Both the position numbers and the translations under genes were made by a program. DNA of 10,840 bases. Origin: Baffinella frigidus. Lineage: Eukaryota > Cryptophyceae > Cryptomonadales > Baffinellaceae. The notes below the pieces were generated by a model. It made no database searches and was not told the origin of the DNA. It saw nothing but the letters and a program-made list of their open reading frames with translations. The DNA lies in assembly GCA_026770585.1 (NCBI GenBank), contig MU647109.1, forward strand, positions 116,279 through 127,118. The letters run 5' to 3'. The stretch's first letter is position 1; every line of letters begins with the position of its first letter. Below are positions 7,507-10,750 of this stretch, in pieces.

Positions 7507-10425
7507 CCAAACCCTAAACACTAAACCCCACACCCTCAACCGTAACCGCAGGGCCCTGGCCGTTGTGGTGATCACGGCCACGACGCTCGGGCGGGACAGG
7601 GCTGGACGTCTTCGGCTATGCTTCCCCCTACGCCCTTAGCCCCAGGACCCAAACCGTAACCGCAGGATCCCGCCGTTGTGGCCATCACAACCAGGATACC
7701 GTGCGGTACAGGCCTCGACGTGTCGGGAGTCTTTCACGCGGCGTCTTAACCGCCAAACCCCAAACGCCAAGCCCTGACCACCAAACCCTGAACAGGACGT
7801 CTTAACCGCCAAACCCCAAACGCCAAGCCCTGACCACCAAACCCTGAACAGGACCCCGCCGTGGTCGCCATCACGGCCGCGATACCCTAACCCTACGCCC
7901 TTAGCCCTAAGACCCAAACCACAACCGCAGGATCCCGCCGTTGTGGCCATCACGGCGGCAATGCCAGGCGGGACATGGCTGGACGTGTTCGGCTATGCTT
8001 AACCCTAAGCCCTGAACCCCAAACCACAACCGCAGGATCCCGCCGTGGTGGCCATCACGGCGGCGATGCCCGGAGGCACAGGGCTGGACGTGTTCGGGAA
8101 GCGGTTCCCGAAGCGCACGTTCGACGTGGGCATTGCGGAGCAGCACGCGGTGACCTTCGCGGCGGGCATGGCCGTCGAGGGCCTCAAGTATCCACCCCTG
8201 CCACACACCGGGGGCTACAAAGGCATTTTTGTTCGTCGGATTTTGACCATGAATCGGTTAGGTTACCAGCCTGTCCCTACGGCATTGCCTACCCTCGGGG
8301 TGGTGGTGCCCACGGTAGGGTCCTGTGGTTTTTTTGCGTGTAGTTCGTTCGCGGACGTTCGACGTGGGCATTGCGGAGCAGCACGCGGTGACGTTCGCTT
8401 TGGGCATGGCCGTCGAGGGGCTCAAGTATCCGCCCCGCCCCCGCCCCCAGCTGTGGTTAAGATGTAGGGTGTAGAGTGTAGGGTTCAGGGGTTGGGGGTT
8501 GGGGGTTGGGGATTACCGAGAAGTGCCCGCCCCGCCCCCGCCCCCTGCTGTAGGGGGCTTTGTGGAAGGACAGCCACCACCCCTCTCACGTGAAGAGTTT
8601 CGAACGCGGAGACGTTCGCTGCGGGCATGGCCGTCGAGGGGCGTAAGTATCCGCCCCCCCACACTCGCCCCCCTGCCACACAGCGGGCTAGGAAGGGATC
8701 TTGTGCTCCACGCCCCACCCCAACCCTCACGTCCCACGCCCTACCACCCCCACACCCCACGACCATCACCCGCTCCCGCCCCCCCCACTGCTGCCTCCCA
8801 GCGCTACCGGGACGGGGACGCGACCAGGCATGGTCAGTACCAGAGGAGGCGAGGATTAGTCAACCGCACCTGATCGTAGGGGTTGTACCGGGACGCGACA
8901 CCCCACGCTACGATCACGTTGCGACCCCCGCCACGGTTGACTAACCCTTGCCTCCTCTGGTACTAGCCCTGCCTGGTCGCGTCCTCGTCCCGGTACAAAC
9001 CCTGCGCGGGTTAGTCAACCGCCCCCCCCCCTGCTGCCTCCCAGACAGCCAGGGTAGATCGGGTAGGATGCCAGCCTGTGTCTCTACGGTGTTGCCTACC
9101 GTAGGGTGCTATGGAGTAGCACCCTGTTGCAGTTGCCGGTGTTGCCTACCGTAGGGTGCTACGGTGTTGCCTACCGTAGGGTGCTATGGAGTATGCACGT
9201 ATGCCATGCCCGCAAAATAGCCCGCTGTGTGGCAGGGGTGCGGGGGGCGGGTACTCAAGCCCCTCGACGGGCATGCCCCAACCCTACACCCTACACCCTA
9301 CACCCTAACCACAGCTGGGTGCGGCGTGTGTCACAGCGTGCTGCTCCGCAATGCCCACGCCCGAACCCTACACCCTAACCCCGACCCCTCTCACCCACCA
9401 GGCCGTTCTGTGCCATCTACTCGACGTTCCTCCAGCGCGGCTACGATCAGGTTACGACCCCCATCACGGTTGACTAATCTCCGCCTTCCCTTTACTGATT
9501 TACTGAGGCAGCGCTAGAAACTTTACTGAGGCAGCGCTAGAAACTCCAAACCCGTATACGTATATGAGCCGAAACCCTGGATAAAACCAGATCACATTCA
9601 CGGCGGCACTGGAGCCATTATGTACGGTTAAGGCTCAAGCCCCCTTCGTTGTGTAGCAGATGATCGTTTAGATGGACAAACATCGAACCCGTGAATCAAC
9701 CGTATATATACGAGCAGGTGGTGCACGATTGCGTGAACCAGTCGCGTCCCGTGATTTACTCAGGCAGCGCTACACACGCTGAACCCGTATATACGTATAT
9801 GAGCAGAACCCCTGAATAAAACCTAAACGAAACCGTAAATCAACCGTACATATACGAGCAGCAACCGTATATATGTAAATCGACCGTATATATACGAGCA
9901 GGTGGTGCACGATTGCGTGATCCAGTCGCTCCCCGTGCGCTTCATGATCGACCGCGCGGGCCTTGTCGGTACCCCCCAAACCCCAAACCCTCACCCCGAA
10001 ACCGCGTTCGTGCACCGCCTGCTCGTATATATACGGTCCACGATCTGCTCGTATACGTATATGGGTTGAGCGTTTGACTGTTCTTGAGTTGGCACAAGTG
10101 GGTTAAGTGATCCAGGCACTCCTCGTGCGCACACGGTGATCTGCTCGTATACGTATCCCTTAAGTGACCAACGGGCGAATAACCGCCCGTGGAAGCCCTA
10201 GGCAGGTCCTGGGGCCCTACGGTAGGGCGTATGAGCCTACTGGCCACTTCAGAAGCCCTAGGCAGGTCCTAGGGCCCTACGGTAGGGCGTATGAGCCTAC
10301 TGGCCACTTAAGGGATACGGGTTAAGAGCTTGACTGCTCTTGAGTTGGCACAAGTGGGTTAAGTGATGCAGTTGCTCCCCGTGAGCATGATCGACCGCGC
10401 GGGCCTTGTCAGTACCCCCCAAACC

Positions 10426-10464
<39 letters not shown>

Positions 10465-10738
10465 ACCCTTAACCCTCAACCCTTAACCCCAGTGAAGCGT
10501 GGCGAGAAACGCCGGTCTCGTGGTGTTGTTACCAACAGGCTCAAAGGTTTAACGTTGGTATTAATGAAGCGTGTGGTGAGAAACGCGTAGGGAAAACGGT
10601 TGTGCGTGGATGGGGCGCTCGCACCCCAAACCCTAAACCCTAACCCTAAAATCTAACCCTAAACCCTAACCCCTGGACCGTCACGCACAGGAAACGATGG
10701 GCCGACGCACCACGGATGCCACGACCTCGCATACCTCG
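202..10738 (+). CDS. DXS: 1-deoxy-D-xylulose-5-phosphate synthase, internal part of a ten-exon stretch (partial at both ends)
   Basis: This enzyme condenses pyruvate with glyceraldehyde 3-phosphate, using thiamine diphosphate and Mg2+, to make DXP. This is the entry step of the MEP isoprenoid pathway and in algae is normally plastid-located. Join 202-247, 1654-1764, 3399-3486, 4953-5062, 5905-6006, 7199-7294, 8036-8187, 9402-9450, 9902-9968 and 10691-10738: the frame stays open through all nine GT-AG introns. Family motifs appear in the right order: [96 protein letters not shown]. Residues matching E. coli H299, E370, Y392, R398, R420, D427 and H431 are all present, so the product looks catalytically competent. 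Missing are the transit peptide and GDG motif upstream and the transketolase C-terminal domain downstream. Exon limits were chosen by GT-AG sites, frame and family alignment from memory; a transcript would confirm them. Confidence 0.92.
607..729. repeat. Foldback with about 37-bp arms
   Basis: The arm at 607-643 pairs with 693-729. The outer 21 bases, starting GTTTTCAACGTGTCAACTTA, match perfectly in reverse complement; the inner part has a few mismatches. The loop is about 49 bases. No TA is seen at its ends. Confidence 0.85.
768..970. mobile_element. Foldback element, about 68-bp near-perfect arms, TA on both sides
   Basis: The sequence starting GAGCCAATATGGTAGG at 768-835 is repeated in reverse complement at 903-970. 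A 67-base AT-rich loop lies between. TA stands at 766-767 and 971-972. The outer flanks (751-765, 973-982) also pair. It looks like a non-autonomous MITE with no coding capacity. The near-identity of the arms suggests a recent insertion or a constrained hairpin. Confidence 0.75.
1160..1236. repeat. Half copy of the CCTACGGTAGG-family element
   Basis: It shares GGCCTACCGTAGGAGGTCCT, AGGCAATGCCGTAGGCC and GTCCATTACCCTA with 2590-2667. Its end TCCATTACCCTA is the exact reverse complement of the left terminus at 2509. It directly follows an exon 2 echo at 1159. Confidence 0.7.
1419..1518. repeat. Minisatellite of GGCTGGCACA-type units
   Basis: About nine units of 10-12 bases (GGCTGGCACA, GGATCTGGCACA and variants) start inside an exon 2 echo at GGCTGGC, which suggests the array grew from exon-derived sequence. 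Confidence 0.85.
1654..1764 (+). CDS. DXS: DXS exon 2 of window
   Basis: It encodes 37 residues in phase 0, from [13 protein letters not shown] to [10 protein letters not shown]. It starts after CACCAG and ends at CGCTCG before GTGCCCGCC. VSLPT directly after NENGQ matches the plant-type DXS pattern. The end at ARS was chosen because exon 3 begins VAKS, matching the family's pattern at this point, and because degenerate copies at 1905 and 2361 stop resembling the exon at the same GT. This is the only one of at least five copies of the exon start (from 1133, 1280, 1374, 1543 and 1654) that runs the full length. Confidence 0.85.
1871..1905 (+). pseudogene. Echo of the exon 2 3' end with donor, part of a tandem duplication
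   Basis: It copies CTCTCCTCCCGCCAGTTCAT to GCTCG and is followed by GT. The next bases up to about 1995 repeat 1790-1866 (GAACGCGAC, TTCGCGTT, GTGGTACAAAT, TTATATGTGCTATTAGCAGC). So the exon end and its intron flank were duplicated together as a unit of about 130 bp. Confidence 0.85.
2141..2361 (+). pseudogene. Exon 2 echo split by the foldback at 2169-2318
   Basis: The left piece GCTCTCCCGCTCGACCTCCC (2141-2160) continues to 2168. The right piece 2321-2361 ends TTCATGGACGCCCGCTCG before GT. Together they match residues [21 protein letters not shown] of exon 2 with small changes. Confidence 0.8.
2169..2318. mobile_element. 150-bp foldback between two halves of an exon 2 echo
   Basis: Its left end reads GCTCTTTCCCACTTC and its right end GAAGTGGGTCAGAGC, with long arms including CTCCTNATCAATTCGCCC. 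TA lies at 2167-2168 and 2319-2320. The left flank (2141-2168) copies the middle of exon 2 and the right flank (2321-2361) copies its 3' end. The rejoined site has about nine extra bases compared with exon 2, so the empty site is imperfect. Confidence 0.75.
2509..2667. mobile_element. Palindromic CCTACGGTAGG-family element, full copy
   Basis: The left end TAGGGTAATGGACTAAA and right end TTTAGTCCATTGCCCCA are inverted. Inside, GGCCTACGGTATTGCCTACC pairs with the GGCAATCCCGTAGGCC region. Half copies with the same right side occur at about 1160-1236 and 3122-3183. Confidence 0.72.
2727..2877. repeat. Hairpin with about 55-63-bp arms
   Basis: CCACCAACCCTCACGGC at 2727-2743 pairs with GCCGTGAGGGTTGGTGG at 2861-2877. 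Pairing continues inward through AAATCGACGA and CGATTT stretches with mismatches. No TA duplication is clear. Confidence 0.82.
3074..3230 (+). pseudogene. Three short echoes of the exon 3 start
   Basis: GTGGCGAAGTCGATCGC recurs at 3074, 3106 and 3202, each after CTCCGCAA rather than a good polypyrimidine acceptor. The third continues into CTGCTGCCCTC, with six bases of the exon missing. TAGGCGTAACTACCCTCCGC is repeated before the first and third. Confidence 0.85.
3122..3183. repeat. Half copy of the CCTACGGTAGG-family element
   Basis: It contains GGCCTACAGTAGGAGGTCCT, then AGGCAATCCCGTAGGCC and CTACCCTATTTTTAGTC, as at 2600-2657. It sits between short copies of the exon 3 start. Confidence 0.7.
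3399..3486 (+). CDS. DXS: DXS exon 3 of window
   Basis: It encodes 29 codons plus one base, from [14 protein letters not shown] to [11 protein letters not shown]. The acceptor is AATCCAG and the donor GTCCCGCG. The peptide matches the helical linker with a KVDEYARG-like motif seen in plant DXS. The last G joins GG of exon 4 to give Gly ([15 protein letters not shown]). A second, nearly complete copy at 3668-3735 is mostly synonymous but has no acceptor in the right place, so this copy was taken as the exon. Confidence 0.84.
3668..3735 (+). pseudogene. Near-complete echo of exon 3
   Basis: It matches exon 3 from [16 protein letters not shown] to GRGFLS with a few changes and keeps the donor and about 15 bases of intron (GTCCCGCGCCCGGAC). 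The exon start and acceptor are absent. The last Ser codon is TCA in place of TCG, which creates CTCAGGT. Confidence 0.85.
3908..4412 (+). pseudogene. Three further decayed echoes of the exon 3 end
   Basis: 3908-3965 is clear (GTCGACGAGTTCGGCCGCGG, then TTTCCTCTCAG and GT). 4183-4224 keeps AGGTCGACGACTTCGGCCGC but with a stop and changed end. 4375-4412 keeps only CCTTCCTCTCAGGCCCCGCG and is weak. Similarity falls with distance from exon 3. Confidence 0.72.
4511..4779 (+). pseudogene. Echo of exon 4 interrupted by the foldback at 4560-4755
   Basis: The left part (4511-4559) resembles GATGAGGGCGCGGTGCTGTT and GAGGAGCTGGGGCTGTA with a small insertion. The right part (4756-4779) is TACTACGTGGGCCCCATCGA followed by CG. 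After that the match with exon 4 stops. Confidence 0.85.
4560..4755. mobile_element. 196-bp foldback element inserted into an exon 4 echo with TA duplication
   Basis: Its ends are GAGCGTTTGCGGTAATTG and the reverse complement CAATTACCGCAAACGCTC. The arms are about 59 bp (4560-4618, 4697-4755) with few mismatches. The left flank ends GGGGCTG-TA and the right flank starts TA-CTACGTGGGCCCC. Removing the element and one TA restores GGGGCTGTACTACGTGGGCC, exactly as in exon 4. This is the signature of a TA-targeting transposon (Tc1/mariner-like or similar MITE). It has no coding capacity. Confidence 0.85.
4850..4925. repeat. Tandem TCGGGTTTCGGCCCGAAAA-type units
   Basis: Three units of about 25-27 bases are present, each with the palindrome TCGGCCCGA or close to it, just before exon 4. 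Confidence 0.75.
4953..5062 (+). CDS. DXS: DXS exon 4 of window (GPIDGHD motif)
   Basis: It begins with two bases completing Gly, then encodes [20 protein letters not shown] and [32 protein letters not shown] is one of the most recognisable blocks of DXS. The acceptor is ACGCTGCAG, and the donor GTGCGACC opens straight into a CCCTATA-type array. Frame and phase fit both neighbours. A degenerate copy interrupted by a foldback element lies just upstream (4511-4779). Confidence 0.9.
5076..5435. repeat. CCCTATA, CCCTACA and CCCTAAA simple repeats
   Basis: Six- and seven-base units of telomere-like style appear with a higher-order piece, CCCTATGCTCTATTATA, at about 5173, 5195 and 5250. Confidence 0.85.
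5438..5474 (+). pseudogene. Partial echo of the exon 5 start
   Basis: CAACTAGAAGCCAGTGCTGC and TGCACGT match CAACCAGAAGCCGGTGCTGC and TGCACGT of exon 5. An in-frame TAG and loss of the rest show it is not used. Confidence 0.8.
5498..5622. repeat. CAATAAA tandem repeat
   Basis: The repeat is imperfect up to 5573, then has about seven exact 7-base units of AATAAAC. Confidence 0.85.
5649..5885. mobile_element. About 237-bp foldback just upstream of exon 5
   Basis: Its ends are TTGTACTTTTCGGGTCAGCG and the reverse complement CGCTGACCCGAAAAGTACAA; arms of about 65 bp (5649-5716, 5811-5885) have indels. TA lies at 5647-5648 and 5886-5887. It ends only 19 bases before exon 5, so it may affect branch point and acceptor use. 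Confidence 0.75.
5905..6006 (+). CDS. DXS: DXS exon 5 of window (contains the H299-equivalent His)
   Basis: It encodes 34 residues: [20 protein letters not shown], then [14 protein letters not shown]. The His of RMHGV corresponds to E. coli H299, near the thiamine cofactor. The acceptor reads AAGCAG, a tandem NAGNAG site, so the exon could start at 5905 or at 5908, with or without one Gln; the frame is unchanged either way. The donor is CCAG|GTTGCG. A copy of the exon's 3' end with its own donor lies at 6104-6144, and a copy of its 5' end lies at 5438-5474. Confidence 0.88.
6104..6144 (+). pseudogene. Echo of the exon 5 3' end with donor
   Basis: CGGCGCTCACGGCGCACGAT and CGCATGCACGGCGTTTGCCA copy the [11 protein letters not shown] part with three changes, followed by GTTACGCG where exon 5 has GTTGCGAG. 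Confidence 0.85.
6386..6426. repeat. CCCCAAA repeat
   Basis: These are seven- to eight-base CCCCAAAC units inside intron 5, similar to 30-85. Confidence 0.8.
6487..6748 (+). pseudogene. Echoes of the exon 6 start (6487-6531) and end (6721-6748)
   Basis: The first follows CGGCAG and reads TTCGACATCTTGACAGGGGT then ACAGAAGAGGGCGAACGGCG. The second, CTATCCGAGATTGCCTCCAA then AGTACGAG, matches the LSELASK end and donor region of the copy at 7385-7450. Confidence 0.75.
6951..7055. repeat. Five tandem 21-bp units
   Basis: The unit starts CCGACAGATCTTGCCTGTC. Each unit contains the short inverted repeat GACAG...CTGTC, so RNA from it could form a row of small hairpins. Confidence 0.88.
7072..7131 (+). 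pseudogene. Echo of the exon 6 start
   Basis: GATGTGCAGCAGAAGGCGAA resembles GGAGTGCAGAAAAAGGCGAA. The following CCCTTTCACAGTGTCGTCTC, CTCTAACCC is the same as after the echo at 6487 (6529-6556), so the two echoes share a history apart from exon 6. Confidence 0.75.
7199..7294 (+). CDS. DXS: DXS exon 6 of window
   Basis: It encodes 32 residues: [16 protein letters not shown], then [16 protein letters not shown]. The acceptor is CTGGGCAG and the donor TAAG|GTATGT is close to consensus. FD-TG and YTKIFAD are the expected block between the RMHGV and ITAAM motifs of DXS. The intron beyond it stays open in frame up to 7450, where an in-frame second copy of the exon ends at another good donor (see 7385-7450). 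Confidence 0.88.
7302..7382. repeat. GA and GGGA purine tract
   Basis: GAGAGAGA and GAGGGAGG stretches occur between exon 6 and its second copy. The tract encodes Arg-Glu-rich text in the exon 6 frame. Confidence 0.85.
7385..7450 (+). pseudogene. In-frame second copy of the exon 6 3' part with a good donor
   Basis: It encodes [20 protein letters not shown] then SK, with one residue change (I to G) and otherwise synonymous differences from exon 6, and ends AAG|GTAAGA. The 156 bases between donor 7295 and this donor are open and in phase with exon 6. No strong acceptor precedes it, only a GA tract. It could be an alternative donor that adds 52 residues, or a recent decayed duplicate. Confidence 0.7.
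7453..7503. repeat. AG dinucleotide microsatellite
   Basis: This is an almost pure AG run that begins within GTAAGAGAG, the donor of the second exon 6 copy. Confidence 0.9.
7552..7992 (+). pseudogene. Four echoes of the exon 7 start
   Basis: Copies begin at 7552, 7666, 7852 and 7931, each right after an AG (ACCGCAG for three). They match [20 protein letters not shown] to differing extents. The copies at 7552 and 7931 end TTCGGCTATGCTT, where exon 7 has TTCGGGAAG. The 7931 copy differs from exon 7 by only a few bases. Confidence 0.85.
7743..7854. repeat. 56-bp direct repeat, two copies
   Basis: GTCTTAACCGCCAAACCCCA through to CCCTGAACAGGA occurs twice back to back (7743-7798, 7799-7854). The second copy runs into an exon 7 echo. 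Confidence 0.88.
8036..8187 (+). CDS. DXS: DXS exon 7 of window (catalytic Glu, transketolase pyrimidine-binding domain)
   Basis: This is the longest exon here: 50 codons plus two bases, from [20 protein letters not shown] through [19 protein letters not shown] to [12 protein letters not shown]. The Glu of IAEQHAV is the conserved catalytic Glu (E370 in E. coli Dxs). The acceptor is ACCGCAG, and the donor follows CTCAA, where GTATCC begins. At least four partial 5' copies precede it, each after an AG. Two 3' copies follow it in direct orientation, and one copy lies inverted. Confidence 0.92.
8355..8646 (+). pseudogene. Two echoes of the exon 7 3' end
   Basis: 8355-8425 encodes [20 protein letters not shown] then EGLK, with the donor GTATCCGCC kept. 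8611-8646 keeps [10 protein letters not shown] and the donor GTATCCGCC. Both carry intron flank rich in CCGCCCCC. Confidence 0.85.
8807..8993. mobile_element. 187-bp foldback carrying a copy of the exon 8-intron 8 junction
   Basis: Its ends are CCGGGACGGGGACGCGACCA and the inverse at 8974-8993; arms are about 60 bp. TA lies at 8805-8806 and 8994-8995. Inside, 8904-8943 resembles 9437-9476 (CTACGATCA, GTTNCGACCCCC, CACGGTTGACTAA), which spans the end of exon 8 and the intron start. Confidence 0.75.
9091..9190. repeat. Cluster of CTACGGTGTTGCCTACCGTA units
   Basis: Three units of CTACGGTGTTGCCTACCGTA (or close to it), each followed by GGGTGCTA, occur in direct order. Each unit is a short palindrome of the CCTACGGTAGG family. 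Confidence 0.82.
9200..9362 (-). pseudogene. Inverted echo of exon 7 3' end and intron flank
   Basis: Read on the minus strand, 9362-9331 gives CGTGGGCATTGCGGAGCAGC and ACGC, and 9277-9248 gives GGGGCATGCCCGTCGAGGGG then CTTGAGTACCCGC. A CACCCTA repeat separates them. The flank CTGCCACACAGCGGGCTA is shared with 8673-8690, so intron text moved with the exon piece. Confidence 0.82.
9402..9450 (+). CDS. DXS: DXS exon 8 of window
   Basis: One base completes Lys from exon 7, then the exon encodes [16 protein letters not shown]. Tyr and Arg here match E. coli Y392 and R398, both in the active site. The acceptor is ACCCACCAG and the donor GATCAG|GTTACG. Its only recognised echo is the end of the exon plus the intron start, found inside the foldback element at 8807-8993. 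Confidence 0.9.
9495..9823. repeat. Direct repeat flanking the exon 9 echo, with a doubled 23-bp unit
   Basis: 9499-9521 and 9522-9544 are tandem copies of TTTACTGAGGCAGCGCTAGA plus AAC. The region 9495-9590 recurs at 9749-9823 (GATTTACT, GGCAGCGCTA, CCCGTATA, CGTATATGAGC, ATAAAACC). Confidence 0.8.
9718..9755 (+). pseudogene. Echo of the exon 9 start with acceptor
   Basis: It follows ATACGAGCAG as exon 9 does and reads [12 protein letters not shown] before diverging at GTGATTTACT. The upstream ACCGTATATATACGAGCAG is also shared. Confidence 0.85.
9902..9968 (+). CDS. DXS: DXS exon 9 of window (DRAG motif)
   Basis: It encodes [20 protein letters not shown] followed by LV plus one base. VVHD after YDQ and the DRAGLVG block are diagnostic; the Arg of DRAG matches E. 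coli R420. The acceptor is ACGAGCAG and the donor GTCG|GTACCC. A good copy of the 5' half sits at 9718-9755 with the same acceptor, a short 5' fragment at 10107-10130, and a copy lacking the start at 10362-10410. Confidence 0.9.
10107..10410 (+). pseudogene. Two partial echoes of exon 9
   Basis: 10107-10130 keeps GTGATCCAG, then CTCCTCGTGCGC. 10362-10410 keeps the region encoding [13 protein letters not shown] and the intron flank TACCCCCCAAACC, but has TCAGT at the donor where exon 9 has TCGGT. The exon 5' end is missing from both. Confidence 0.8.
10156..10315. mobile_element. 160-bp element with TA ends and an internal tandem duplication
   Basis: Its ends are TCCCTTAAGTGACC and the near inverse GGCCACTTAAGGGA. 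Inside are two head-to-tail copies (10192-10248, 10252-10308) of a unit with GAAGCCCTAGGCAGGTCCT and GCCCTACGGTAGGGCGTATG. TA lies at 10154-10155 and 10316-10317. A related direct repeat at 10034-10117 lacks the element. Confidence 0.78.
10418..10488. repeat. CCCTCAA tandem repeat
   Basis: These are about nine 7-base CCCTCAA units with CCCTTAA variants in intron 9. Confidence 0.88.
10691..10738 (+). CDS. DXS: DXS exon 10 of window (DGPTHHG motif)
   Basis: It follows ACGCACAG. GA completes Gly, then it reads [15 protein letters not shown] plus one base, giving [14 protein letters not shown] across the junction. Asp and the first His match E. coli D427 and H431, which bind substrate. The donor was placed at CTCG|GTGCCC because in-frame reading beyond soon meets repeat sequence. 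The next intron begins with a 21-bp array and runs out of the window. Confidence 0.82.
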
Positions 10739-10750
10739 GTGCCCTAAACC

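Larger units (their letters stand above)
7295..8035 (+). other. Intron 6 (741 nt)
   Basis: It starts GTATGT and ends ACCGCAG. It has a GA-rich tract, an in-frame second copy of exon 6 with a donor, a pure AG tract, four exon 7 start copies and a 56-bp direct repeat. It is unusual in that its first 156 bases are an open frame in phase with exon 6. Confidence 0.8.
8188..9401 (+). other. Intron 7 (1214 nt)
   Basis: It contains direct exon 7 end copies (8355, 8611), an inverted exon 7 copy (about 9200-9362), a foldback (8807-8993) and a cluster of CCTACGGTAGG-type palindromes (9091-9190). C-rich tracts fill 8430-8560 and 8640-8800. Confidence 0.78.
9451..9901 (+). other. Intron 8 (451 nt)
   Basis: It runs from GTTACGAC to ACGAGCAG. 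It contains a doubled 23-bp unit (9499-9544), a direct repeat of that region (9495-9590 with 9749-9823), many TATATACG palindromes and one exon 9 echo at 9718-9755. Confidence 0.78.
9969..10690 (+). other. Intron 9 (722 nt)
   Basis: It runs from GTACCCCC to ACGCACAG. It holds two partial exon 9 echoes, a direct repeat (10034-10117 with 10138-10155 plus 10316-10371) whose second copy carries a 160-bp foldback, CCCTCAA repeats (10418-10488), a 22-bp direct repeat (10492-10513 with 10565-10587) and CCCTAAA repeats (10622-10672). Confidence 0.78.

Noticed and set aside
7217-7639. Single 140-codon open frame as a separate gene
   Set aside because: It is exon 6 read through its intron. The start is DXS text with no initiator expected, and the rest is AG-repeat translation. 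It is kept only as a possible splice variant.
8499-8944. Pro- and Arg-rich open frames
   Set aside because: They come from C-rich intron sequence and the 8807 foldback; no conserved domain was recognised.
202-10738. The whole locus as a pseudogene
   Set aside because: All ten exons keep frame, splice sites and the known active-site residues, while the decayed copies do not.
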